From assembly GCA_964504195.1 (NCBI GenBank), contig CAZDDI010000035.1, positions 1-43,815 on the forward strand: a stretch of DNA of 43,815 bases, read 5' to 3'. Made by a program: the position numbers and the translations under genes. The notes below the pieces were generated by a model. That model ran no database searches. It was not told the DNA's origin and saw only the letters and a list, made by a program, of their open reading frames with translations. The DNA comes from CAZDDI01 sp964504195. GTDB taxonomy: Bacteria > Chloroflexota > Anaerolineae > B4-G1 > SLSP01. Positions 32,669 to 40,123 of this stretch are shown here, one piece after another (positions within the stretch are counted from its first letter, which is position 1; every line of letters begins with the position of its first letter).

Positions 32669-33787
32669 ATGGTTTTTTTACAACTTCAAAATATCCACAA
32701 ATCTTATGATGCCGCCCCACTGCTCTGCGGTGTGACCTTCACCGTTGGGCGTGGCGAAATCGCTTGTCTGCTCGGCCCTTCAGGTAGCGGCAAAACGACG
32801 TTGTTGCGCATCCTCGCCGGGCTTGAGGAGACGGAGGCCGGGCGCGTAGTGCTCGACGGGCAAGACCTCACCCACGTCCCCACTCACCAGCGCGGCATCG
32901 TGCTCATGTTCCAGGATTATGCACTTTTTCCTCACAAGACGGTGGCGGAGAATGTCGCCTTTGGACTGCGGATGCAAGCGACAAGCCGCAAGCAACAAGC
33001 AACCAGTAACAAGCAACAAGCAGCAAGTTCCTCTCCTCACGTTTCACGTTTCACGTTTCACGCTGCAATCATAGAGCAACGTGTTCAGGAAACACTCTCC
33101 CTCGTCAGTCTCTCCGGCTTTGGCGACCGCGATGTGAACTCGCTCTCCGGCGGGGAGCGGCAGCGGGTGGCGCTGGCGCGTAGCCTCGCGCCTAATCCGC
33201 GCCTGCTGCTGCTCGATGAGCCGCTCGGTGCGCTCGACCGCAACCTCCGCGAGCGGTTGCTCGAAGAGCTGCCCGCCATCCTTCGGCAGGTCGGCGTCAC
33301 CGCCATCACCGTGACCCACGACCAGGAGGAGGCCTTCGCCCTGGCGGATCGTGTGATTTTGCTGCACGAGGGCCGCGTGGTGCAGGAGGGCCGCCCAGAG
33401 GCAGTCTACGCCGCACCCGCGAATACCTGGGTGGCGCGGTTCTTGGGATTGCAGAACTTGCTTCCGGCGCGCGTGCTGGAGACCCACAAAGTCGAAACAG
33501 CGCTAGGCGCACTGGCGGTGGACGCAGCATTGCCCGCGCCCGGCAGCTGGGGGACGCTACTCGTGCAACCTTGGGGCATCCGCCCGGCGGAAAACGGCGC
33601 GCAGAACGCGGGGCCGCTGCGTGGGCGCATCGTCAAGCGCACGTTCCACGGCAGCTACTACCGCCTGGAACTCGATTGCAGCGGCACCGTTCTCAGCTTC
33701 ACACAGGGTTTGCGCCAACTAGCCCCTGCCATCGGCACAGAGATTGCCTTCACACTCGATCGTGCCGCGCTGCGCTGGCTGGACTGA
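32669..33787 (+). CDS. ABC transporter ATPase (PotA/ThiQ-like) with repeat-derived insert
   Basis: 372-residue ATP-binding subunit of an importer. It has Walker A GPSGSGKT (36-43), Q-loop at Q82 in FQDYALFPH, signature LSGGE (159-163), Walker B LLLLDEP (about 179-185), the switch histidine in VTHDQEEAFALADR, and a C-terminal TOBE-like domain. Spacing and D-loop GALD fit the polyamine/thiamine/ion class. Between the Q-loop and signature, residues about 103-133 are low-complexity (QQATSNKQQAASSS then HVSRFTFH), encoded by GCAACAA and TTTCACG repeats at 32977-33063. The frame is preserved. No permease or binding protein gene is adjacent. ATG 32669 is used; a TTG lies one codon earlier. Confidence 0.85.
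   Translation: MVFLQLQNIHKSYDAAPLLCGVTFTVGRGEIACLLGPSGSGKTTLLRILAGLEETEAGRVVLDGQDLTHVPTHQRGIVLMFQDYALFPHKTVAENVAFGLRMQATSRKQQATSNKQQAASSSPHVSRFTFHAAIIEQRVQETLSLVSLSGFGDRDVNSLSGGERQRVALARSLAPNPRLLLLDEPLGALDRNLRERLLEELPAILRQVGVTAITVTHDQEEAFALADRVILLHEGRVVQEGRPEAVYAAPANTWVARFLGLQNLLPARVLETHKVETALGALAVDAALPAPGSWGTLLVQPWGIRPAENGAQNAGPLRGRIVKRTFHGSYYRLELDCSGTVLSFTQGLRQLAPAIGTEIAFTLDRAALRWLD
32977..33063. repeat. repeat family C and CAAGCAA units inside a coding sequence
   Basis: Tandem ACAAGCAACAAGC-type units followed by three TTTCACG units (CACGTTTCACGTTTCACG). The same units are otherwise intergenic in this window (19745-19803, 25983-26037, 36450-36505). Here they lie in frame inside the ABC ATPase gene. 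Confidence 0.8.
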
Positions 33788-33946
33788 ATGCGGAAATCGG
33801 GGTAAACTCTTAGTGATGATGTATGTATACCCACTCATAATGATGAAAACAACGGGAAGAGCGCACAAACTAAAGTTCGCGCCATATCTATCGCGTGAGC
33901 GATTTTGAGTTTTGCTATTTGCTGATTTGCGTAGGAGGAGCTACCC
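33788..33946. other. interval before the second SLC13 gene
   Basis: No gene. The last 30 bp (TTTTGCTATTTGCTGATTTG then AGGAGGAG) resemble the right end of family D copy 1, so this may be a fragment of that repeat supplying the leader. Confidence 0.4.
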
Positions 33947-35722
33947 ATGACCCTCGAAATTGGTCTTACGCTCGCTGTTGTTGGTCTAGCAGTGGTGCTC
34001 TTTTCGTTTGAGCGTTTACCTACTGATGTCATTGCTCTATTGTTGGTGCTGATTATGCTGCTGACTGGGCTATTGACGCCCGCGCAGGCATTCGCCGGAT
34101 TCGGCAGTGATACGGTGGTGATGATTTTCGGCTTACTAGTGTTGACCGCAGCTCTGGTGCGCACCGGCATGGTGGAGGTCGCCGGTAAGTGGTTGTTGCG
34201 CTTTACCGGCACCACTACAACCCGTGCGATGGCCGTCATCATGGGCGTAGCAACTACGCTGAGTGCCTTCATCAGCAACACGGCGACTACGGCCTTTCTC
34301 GCGCCCATCGTGTTGGGATTGGCCCGCCGCTTGCGCATCAGCCCGGCGAAGTTGCTCATGCCGTTGGCCTTCGCCTCGATCCTCGCCAGCTCGCTCACGC
34401 TGGTCGGCACCTCTACCAACATCGTCGTCAGCGGCTTGATGGTGCAATACGGGCTGGCTCCGCTGCGCATGTTCGAGCTGACGCCAGTCGGTTTGCCGCT
34501 GGCACTGATTGGGCTGGCTTATATGCTGTTCATCGGTCAACATCTCATCCCCGTCCGCGATGGCGATGCTAATGATGATGAGACTTTTGGCATTCGTCCA
34601 TACCTGGCTGAAATCGTTCTGTTGCCTGAATCGGCGCTGGTGGGGAAGACGTTGTCTGAAGCCGCGTTAGGGGAAGATATGGATCTGGCCGTGTTGCGGG
34701 TCGTGCGTGAACGCAACCGCTATTTGGCCCCACAGGCTGATCTGCGTCTGGAAGCTGGCGACGAGTTGCTCGTCGAAGGGCCGCGTGACCGGTTGCTCAA
34801 GGCGCGGGATATGCCGGGACTGGGCTTCAAAGCCGATGTTAAACTTTCCGATCCGCGCCTGCAAAATGAGAATGTGCAGCTGGCTGAGGTGTTGTTATTG
34901 CCCGGCTCGCCGCTCATCGGGCGCACACTCAAGACGCTGCGCTTTCGGCAACGCTACAACGTGCAGGTGTTAGGTGTGAACCGGCGCGGCAAAAGCATCT
35001 TCCGCAAGTTGAGCCAGATTCGGCTGGAGGTGGGGGATCAACTGCTGGTGCAAGGTTCGCGCGCCAACCTTGCTAGTATGGATGAGGACAACGCTTTTCA
35101 TCTGGTCGGCGCGGTGGAGCATGAAAGCCCCAATCGGCGGCGCGCGCCGATGGCGATTGGGGCGTTTGTGCTGGTGCTGGCGTTGGCCGCACTCGAAATT
35201 GTGCCGTTGGCCGTTGCTGCGCTGGTCGGGGTGCTGTTTGTCTTTATTACCCGCACCATCACGCCGGAAGAAGCCTATCGTGCCGTGGAGTGGAAAGCTA
35301 TCATCGTCATCGGCAGTATGTTAGCCCTGGGCGCAGCGATGCAGCATAGCGGCGCGGCGGACTACCTGGCGGCGCAGCTGATTACCTGGTTGCCCAACGC
35401 CGACCCCCTCTGGCTGCTCACGGCCTTCTTTGCACTCACCATGATCCTCACCCAACCCATGTCGAACCAGGCGGCGGCGGCGGTGGTGTTGCCGGTGGCG
35501 CTGGAGACGGCCATCCTGTTGGGCTTGAACCCGCGCACCTTCGCCGTGATGATAGCGGCCGGCGCGAGCTGCTCCTTCATCACCCCGCTCGAACCGGCCT
35601 GCCTCATCGTCTATGGGCCGGGGCGCTACCGGTTCTTCGACTTCGTCAAAATCGGTACGCCGCTCACGATTGTGTTCTATCTTGTGGCGTTGTTGCTCGT
35701 GCCGATGATTTGGCCGTTATGA
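33947..35722 (+). CDS. SLC13/DASS family transporter with two RCK_C domains (B)
   Basis: 591-residue paralog of the 26034-27884 product with the same architecture: hydrophobic half one (1-203), RCK_C domains at about 215-288 and 308-380 (each with the LLPxSxLxGKTL-like opening and a GDxLLVxG end), and hydrophobic half two (about 398-591). Family motifs are FISNTATTAFLAP (108-120) and MSNQAAAAVVLPVA. GTSTNIVVSG near 154-163 fits the anion-site hairpin region of the family. AGGAGGAG precedes ATG 33947. Substrate unknown. It is in the same direction as, but not obviously coupled to, the ABC ATPase. Confidence 0.88.
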   Translation: MTLEIGLTLAVVGLAVVLFSFERLPTDVIALLLVLIMLLTGLLTPAQAFAGFGSDTVVMIFGLLVLTAALVRTGMVEVAGKWLLRFTGTTTTRAMAVIMGVATTLSAFISNTATTAFLAPIVLGLARRLRISPAKLLMPLAFASILASSLTLVGTSTNIVVSGLMVQYGLAPLRMFELTPVGLPLALIGLAYMLFIGQHLIPVRDGDANDDETFGIRPYLAEIVLLPESALVGKTLSEAALGEDMDLAVLRVVRERNRYLAPQADLRLEAGDELLVEGPRDRLLKARDMPGLGFKADVKLSDPRLQNENVQLAEVLLLPGSPLIGRTLKTLRFRQRYNVQVLGVNRRGKSIFRKLSQIRLEVGDQLLVQGSRANLASMDEDNAFHLVGAVEHESPNRRRAPMAIGAFVLVLALAALEIVPLAVAALVGVLFVFITRTITPEEAYRAVEWKAIIVIGSMLALGAAMQHSGAADYLAAQLITWLPNADPLWLLTAFFALTMILTQPMSNQAAAAVVLPVALETAILLGLNPRTFAVMIAAGASCSFITPLEPACLIVYGPGRYRFFDFVKIGTPLTIVFYLVALLLVPMIWPL

Positions 35723-35764
35723 GAAATGGGTAACGGGTGATTGGTAAAAACCCATCACCCATCG
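35721..35764. repeat. ATGGGTGATGGG-type hairpin after transporter B
   Basis: GGGTGATTGG and CCCATCACCC form an imperfect stem immediately after the stop of transporter B. It may act as a weak terminator or processing site. A related unit lies at 27901-27936. Confidence 0.5.
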
Positions 35765-35785
35765 TCTGATTTTAAGGAGTACGCA

Positions 35786-36394
35786 ATGGAAAAAGCAGAT
35801 CTCAAAAAAGACCTGGCCTTTCTTTACAATCCACCCAAGCGTTTCGAACTGGTGGAAGTGCCGCCGTTGAATTTCCTCATGCTCGACGGGCAGGGCAATC
35901 CCAACAACAACCCGGCGTACCAAACGGTGGTGGAGATGTTGTACGCGCTCTCCTACGCGCTCAAGTTCGCCTGCAAGAAAACGCTGGGGAAGGATTACAC
36001 GGTGATGCCGCTCGAAGGGTTGTGGTGGACGCCGGACATGGCCGAGTTCAGCCTGGAGGATAAGAACGCTTGGTATTGGACGATGATGATCATGCAGCCG
36101 GAGTGGATTACCGCTGAGATGGTCGCGGTGGCCCGTGAGGACGTGCGCCGTAAAAAGAACCTCGCCCGCCTGGATGAGGCGCGCTTCGAGGTGTGCGAGG
36201 AGGGGCTGGCGGCGCAGATCCTGTACCTGGGCGCGTATGCCGATGAAGCCCCGACGATTGCTGCGTTGCACGTCTTCATCGCCGAGCAGGGCTATGAGCT
36301 ACACGGCAAGCATCACGAAATCTATCTGAGCGACCCGCGCAAGACCGCGCCAGAGAAGCTCAAAACTATTATCCGCCAGCCCGCCCGCCGATAG
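35786..36394 (+). CDS. GyrI-like small-molecule-binding domain protein
   Basis: 202 residues. The opening KKDLAFLYNPPKRFELVEVP followed by NFLMLDGQGNPN is characteristic of the stand-alone GyrI-like (BmrR effector domain, SHS2 fold) family of about 200 residues. Members bind small, often aromatic or cationic compounds; some hydrolyse cyclopropanoid toxins. Nothing here tells which. No DNA-binding domain is attached. The start is ATG 35786 with TAAGGAG upstream; the extension back to 35741 encodes repeat sequence. It converges on the cobalamin-binding gene. Confidence 0.8.
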   Translation: MEKADLKKDLAFLYNPPKRFELVEVPPLNFLMLDGQGNPNNNPAYQTVVEMLYALSYALKFACKKTLGKDYTVMPLEGLWWTPDMAEFSLEDKNAWYWTMMIMQPEWITAEMVAVAREDVRRKKNLARLDEARFEVCEEGLAAQILYLGAYADEAPTIAALHVFIAEQGYELHGKHHEIYLSDPRKTAPEKLKTIIRQPARR

Positions 36395-36396
36395 CG

Positions 36397-36505
36397 ACGA
36401 CGGACGACGGAGACTCTGGGTGGTCTGTCGTCGGTCGTCCGTCGTCAACTTGAAAGCGTGAAACGTAAGTTTTCCTCACGCTTCACGCTTTACGTCTCAC
36501 GCTAA
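36397..36505. repeat. two short palindromic repeats between convergent genes
   Basis: First, GACGACGGACG (36397 onward) pairs with CGTCCGTCGTC (36436-36446). Second, a family C unit pairs AAAGCGTGAA (36453-36462) with TTCACGCTTT (36482-36491). Both can fold in RNA and sit between convergent stops. The end of the minus-strand gene overlaps the last family C unit. Confidence 0.65.
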
Positions 36506-38131
36506 ACCCAACGTCTGAATCCGCGTCGCTTCATTCAACGGATGCCCTGCCGCGTCACAGGCGACCAATGCCCCGTTGATGGCGCGTGTGCGGATTTGCC
36601 CGCGCGCGAAGGGATTGCGCCCCAGCTGGGGCGCATCGAGCAAGCCCACCTGCACTGCCCGCGCCAGCGTCCCCGGATCCGCCAGCGGATCCTCCACATC
36701 TTGCCCCAACCGGCGGATGGCGTCGAGCAATACCTGCGCCTCAGCCACCAGCTCCGTCGCCCGTGCCTGCACCACCGGGTCGGCCAGCATATCCGGTTGA
36801 CCCTGTAACGCCGTCGCCGTCACCTGCTGCGTCATCGCTGCCGATTCGATGACCTCCTCGGCAGTGGCGGCATGATCCGCCTCGGTGTAGCCCACCACAT
36901 GGATAAGCGCGGGGCGCAGCGCCATTTGCAGATACACGGATTCGGCCAGGTGCGCCCGCGCGCGCGCGGGATCCACCGGGTAGCTGAGCAGCCCCGTGCG
37001 CGTCTGCCGCCAGATGTGGAATGTATCATCTGCAAACGCTTCGGCCACTTGGATCTGCGCCCAGGCTTTCGCCAAATCCATGCGGTTGGAGAGCGTGGGC
37101 GGACTTTCGAACATATACGTCGTGATGTAATCGCGCACACCGGACTTCTTGGCATTGTAGGCGTACAGGTACGAGGCGGCGACCGAGATCACGTCCGGCG
37201 CGTCGCGCATTCCCCAGTGATAGGGCTCGTTGCCTTCCACAGGGATGTCGCGCGCGCCGTGCCACGCCATCAGCGCGATGTGCTCGCGCACGGATTCCTC
37301 CAGGCTCAGCGGGCCGCGCCCATCCATTGCATTGAACCAGAACAGCGAGGTGGCGCACCACGCATTGTTGAGCGTCTGCGTGAGCAGCTCCGCATAACGC
37401 AGCAAATCGGCAGTGCCGGAGTACGAGCGTAGCAGCGGATAGTTGCCCTGGCGGCTGGCTGCGTAGAGCCGTTCCAGGTCTTCCGCCGAGCGGAACGGCA
37501 CCCCGCCGGCCCCGCGCCGCTTGGGGTCTTGCAGGTCAGCGCGAAAGAGATGTTGCTGCGCGTCCTGATCTGCCCCCAGTGAAATCACATCGAGCGTGCC
37601 AGATTCGGCGATGCGGGCGATGCCCTCAATGGTGGGTTCGATGGTGGGCGCGGGGATGCCGAAGTGATGCCGCAACAGGGGGTAGGGGGCTTTCCAGTGG
37701 ATGCGCGCGACGAGCTGCTGGGGCGGCAGCGCATCCACCTGCGCCCCGGCCTGCTCGCCGCGCAGATAGCGGGCCACCGCGTCGGGCGACTCGCTTCCAT
37801 CGAAGAGCGCCTCGAAGTAGCCCAACTCGCGGGCCACCGCCGCCACTGGTGGTGTGCCGCCGAAGGCGAAACGCCGTTCGCCCAGTCCCGCCGCCTGCGC
37901 GATGGCCCAAAATTCTTGCAACACCGGGCGGGCATTCTCCGACGTGAGCCGGTAGCTCACGCCGATAATGTCCGGGTTGAAGTCCCGCGCTGCCTCGATG
38001 AACGTCTCGATGTCCGTCGCCGGGCCGGTGAACAGCGTTGCATGGCCTTGTTGCTCAGCCAGACTCAGGAACCGTGTCACACCAGCGACATGCACACACT
38101 CACCTAAAGCGCCTGCCATAATTCGCATCAT
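36497..38131 (-). CDS. cobalamin-binding mutase-like protein
   Basis: 544 residues. The N-terminal 130 residues have the flavodoxin-like B12-binding layout: CVHVAG at 12-17 in place of DxHxxG (Asp replaced by Cys12, His14 and Gly17 kept), GVSYRLT for the SxL region, and FGGTPP for the GG motif. The remaining 400 residues look like a TIM-barrel mutase subunit of the glutamate-mutase / methylmalonyl-CoA-mutase kind (for example SLFWFNAMDGRGPLSLEESVREHIALMAWHGA), but I cannot place the substrate. GGAGGT precedes two adjacent ATG codons; the second (38128) has the better spacing. The opine-dehydrogenase-like gene upstream in the same direction may share its pathway. Confidence 0.7.
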   Translation of the reverse strand: MMRIMAGALGECVHVAGVTRFLSLAEQQGHATLFTGPATDIETFIEAARDFNPDIIGVSYRLTSENARPVLQEFWAIAQAAGLGERRFAFGGTPPVAAVARELGYFEALFDGSESPDAVARYLRGEQAGAQVDALPPQQLVARIHWKAPYPLLRHHFGIPAPTIEPTIEGIARIAESGTLDVISLGADQDAQQHLFRADLQDPKRRGAGGVPFRSAEDLERLYAASRQGNYPLLRSYSGTADLLRYAELLTQTLNNAWCATSLFWFNAMDGRGPLSLEESVREHIALMAWHGARDIPVEGNEPYHWGMRDAPDVISVAASYLYAYNAKKSGVRDYITTYMFESPPTLSNRMDLAKAWAQIQVAEAFADDTFHIWRQTRTGLLSYPVDPARARAHLAESVYLQMALRPALIHVVGYTEADHAATAEEVIESAAMTQQVTATALQGQPDMLADPVVQARATELVAEAQVLLDAIRRLGQDVEDPLADPGTLARAVQVGLLDAPQLGRNPFARGQIRTRAINGALVACDAAGHPLNEATRIQTLGLA

Positions 38132-38156
38132 TGCACCTCCAATAGGGGAAAATTCA

Positions 38157-38283
38157 ATGCCATTAAGTTTAGGACATAGACCTGGCAGGTTTTAAGACCT
38201 TGAGTCTACAAAACGTCCTTATTCACCGGTAAAATACTACCGAACCCAATTTGGACGAAACCTGCCAGGTCTTAATTTGGTGT
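38157..38283 (+). repeat. repeat family A, copy 5 (fullest copy)
   Basis: About 125 bp from AATGCCATTAAGTTTAGGAC to AACCTGCCAGGTCTTAAT, with the core GAGTCTACAAAACGTCC and ACCGGTAAAATACTACC. Inverted ends pair ACCTGGCAGGTTT with AAACCTGCCAGGT. Confidence 0.85.
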
Positions 38284-38290
38284 GTTTAAT

Positions 38291-38400
38291 TTCAGTTTTG
38301 CTACCGTACACTTGTAGATTTTTGCCACGAATTCACTCGCATTAACACGAAAACAATAAGAAATTCGTAAAATTCATGCTAATTCGTGGCTAAAACTGAA
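38291..38400. repeat. nested inverted repeat with GCCACGAATT arms
   Basis: Outer arms TTCAGTTTT (38291-38299) and AAAACTGAA (38392-38400) enclose GCCACGAATT (38324-38333) and AATTCGTGGC (38381-38390). The inner pair is a 10-bp perfect inverted repeat. No coding frame. Confidence 0.75.
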
Positions 38401-38445
38401 TGCGCTTGGAAAATGTATGGTAGACAAATTTCAGTTATGGAATAA

Positions 38446-38491
38446 AGACTGGCACGGTCGGAGACCGGCTAGAGCGGGCTGGTGCCAGTCT
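38446..38491 (-). terminator. structured terminator-like element after the opine dehydrogenase gene
   Basis: AGACTGGCAC pairs with GTGCCAGTCT (10 bp, perfect), with a small GGTCGGAGACC hairpin inside. The flanking CAGTCTCTGACCG can alternatively pair with CGGTCGGAGACCG, so two mutually exclusive folds exist. It lies about 55 bp after the stop. Confidence 0.55.
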
Positions 38492-38545
38492 CTGACCGCG
38501 CCCCTCTCAAGATGAAACACACCCGATTCATTTCGCCCGCTCATC

Positions 38546-39649
38546 TTAGCGCTCGCCAGTATCAACGTAATGATGCAGCTCCTGCACCGACATCCCCTTG
38601 ATGCCCAGCCGTTCGAGTGTGCGCCCCTTGCGCCAGTAATCCACGCCATGCACGATGTTCGCCAAATGGGTCAAGGTATTCATCGTGGGCGTTTCCACCC
38701 CGTACTGCCTCCCAATCAGCGCGATGGGGATCAAACTGCACGGAATCTCCTCGAAGATATAACGGTGGGCCAGGCGATTGGGTGCCTGGATGCCCTTGTA
38801 GCCGGGGTTGGCCTGCATCGCCTCGTAGAGCGTATCGCCCGTGGCCGCATACGCGCGATAGAGCCATTCTTTTGCCGTTTGTGCGCGAATCCCGATGGCC
38901 GAGGCCACCGTCACCCGCTCTCGATCCAGCACTTCCAGCACTTTGGCCGTGGAGGGCGTGACGCCTTCCATATAGAACTGGAACTCGCCCTGTGTCGTCT
39001 CGATCCAACCCGCATTGAGCAGCGTCAGCGCCGGGTGGAAGATCGCGCCCATGTTGTTGAGGCTGGTGTGGAGGACGTTCTTCGCGGGGATGAACTGCTT
39101 ATACACGCTGTTGATCACTTGCAGCGCTTTTTCCGTGCCGGTGGTAGGCAGCGCCGCAATCGGTACCGTGAATTTGGTGCGGAAAATCCGTGCTTCTGCT
39201 GGGCCGATGCTGCGGGAGGCAAAGATGAAGGTCTCGGCTTCGCAGATGATGGGGCGCGCTGTGCAACCGCCTTCGCGCAAGCCCTGGGCAAATTCCAGTG
39301 CGCCGCCCGTGCGGCCTGGATTCAGTAATACCACCTGGTCATCGGTGAGATATGGCGCGGTCTGGATTGCCACATTGTAGTGTCCGCTGGCGGGGATGAC
39401 TACCATGATTAGTTGCGCCCCTTCCAGCGCGGTTCCCAGGTCTGCGGTAACGGTTTCGAGCGGGCCGAAGACCTCTTCGCCCTCTTCGGTGAGCAGGGCG
39501 ATCCCCTTTTTCATTGCAATCACCTCGATATGATCGAAGGTCCGGTTATACAACGCTACCGGGAAACCGCGCGCCGCGATTTCTGCGGACATAGCCTTTC
39601 CACCATGCCCCGCCCCGATTACAGCCACCCGTGTGGTTTTTTCATTCAT
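38546..39649 (-). CDS. NAD(P)-dependent opine dehydrogenase family protein
   Basis: 367 residues in two domains. The N-terminal Rossmann fold has GAGHGG at 12-17, and a ketopantoate-reductase-like arrangement follows (IMVVIPASGHYNVA). The C-terminal octopine/nopaline dehydrogenase domain has HTSLNNMGAIFHPALTLLN, matching the conserved His/Asn region of that family. These enzymes join an amino acid and a 2-oxo acid reductively; metallophore (staphylopine-type) and D-amino-acid-linked members also exist. AAGGAGATG precedes the start. The cobalamin-binding gene lies downstream on the same strand after 414 bp of repeats; no nicotianamine-synthase-like or metal-transport gene is adjacent. Substrates unknown. 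Confidence 0.83.
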   Translation of the reverse strand: MNEKTTRVAVIGAGHGGKAMSAEIAARGFPVALYNRTFDHIEVIAMKKGIALLTEEGEEVFGPLETVTADLGTALEGAQLIMVVIPASGHYNVAIQTAPYLTDDQVVLLNPGRTGGALEFAQGLREGGCTARPIICEAETFIFASRSIGPAEARIFRTKFTVPIAALPTTGTEKALQVINSVYKQFIPAKNVLHTSLNNMGAIFHPALTLLNAGWIETTQGEFQFYMEGVTPSTAKVLEVLDRERVTVASAIGIRAQTAKEWLYRAYAATGDTLYEAMQANPGYKGIQAPNRLAHRYIFEEIPCSLIPIALIGRQYGVETPTMNTLTHLANIVHGVDYWRKGRTLERLGIKGMSVQELHHYVDTGER

Positions 39650-39789
39650 CTTATCATCTCCTTACATTGACTAACCGTTGACAAGCGGCTCCGAGCAGCC
39701 GTACAAAAAATGAACAGAAAGATTGTGGATTGTAGTTGCCGGTAAACAAATTTTATCACATTAAATTGATTTATCGGTCACAAAGATTT
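39650..39789. other. interval upstream of the opine dehydrogenase gene
   Basis: AT-rich, no gene. A small CGGCT / AGCCG hairpin lies at about 39686-39701. If transcription starts at 40012 on the minus strand, this would be the downstream part of a leader of about 360 nt. Confidence 0.4.
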
Positions 39790-40017
39790 CCCCATCAGGG
39801 AATCCGATGCCCTGGACGCGGGCCACCATGGGGGAAGTGGGACTGGCGCGTTGTTGAAACTATGGGAGTTAGTCCGAGTTGCTAACTGCTGGTAGTTGAC
39901 CTTGCCGCCAGACCACGATTGGCTTCCCAAAAGTCGCCCGTTGTCCGTCGGCTGTGGTCAAAAGTGCGGGTAAATCCTTGCTAAGACAGGCTTGCTGGCG
40001 CGGGTAGCAACTTGGAT
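39790..40017 (-). ncRNA. candidate structured RNA or riboswitch-like leader, unidentified
   Basis: Four consecutive helices read on the minus strand: 39974-40017 (ATCC plus TTGCTA with TAGCAA plus GGAT), 39911-39959 (GACCAC / GTGGTC), 39843-39911 (CTGGCG / CGCCAG enclosing AACTA / TAGTT and GTTAG / CTAAC with balanced internal loops), and 39790-39833 (CCCCAT / ATGGGG enclosing CAGGG / CCCTG). A strong promoter starts just before the first helix. No open frame covers it. I could not match tmRNA, RNase P, SRP, 6S or cobalamin-riboswitch consensus by eye. It may be an independent RNA or a leader of the opine dehydrogenase mRNA. Confidence 0.5.
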
Positions 40018-40018
40018 T

Positions 40019-40046
40019 ATTATAGCAGTTTTGCCCATCTTGCCAA
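40019..40046 (-). promoter_or_regulatory. promoter for the leftward structured RNA
   Basis: On the minus strand TTGGCA (40041-40046) and a perfect TATAAT (40019-40024) with a 16-bp spacer; predicted start near 40012. Its -35 box shares bases with the -35 of the rightward promoter. Confidence 0.65.
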
Positions 40047-40067
40047 TATCTTACACTATGCTAGAAT
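40040..40067 (+). promoter_or_regulatory. promoter of the large glycosidase-like gene
   Basis: TTGCCA (40040-40045) and TAGAAT (40062-40067) with a 16-bp spacer. The near-palindromic TTGCCAA serves as -35 for this and for the leftward promoter, so the two should compete for polymerase. Confidence 0.6.
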
Positions 40068-40123
40068 GGCGGTGAAGTTTCCCCCATTTGCAGGGGTTAA
40101 AGTAGTGAGGAGGTTTTTTGCTC

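Noticed and set aside
19745..36505. GTGAAACG / TTTCACG repeats as CRISPR
   Set aside because: Units are 7-12 bp, abutting or inverted, with no regular spacers and no cas genes.
39650..40017. Cobalamin riboswitch upstream of the opine dehydrogenase/cobalamin genes
   Set aside because: Neither strand shows the GCCACTG or AGCCAGGAGACC boxes. The structure remains unidentified.
39790..40017. tmRNA, RNase P RNA, SRP RNA or 6S RNA
   Set aside because: No tRNA-like ends, no GAGGAAAGTCC core, no SRP tetraloop motif. 6S is not excluded, but the multi-hairpin layout does not resemble a single long rod.
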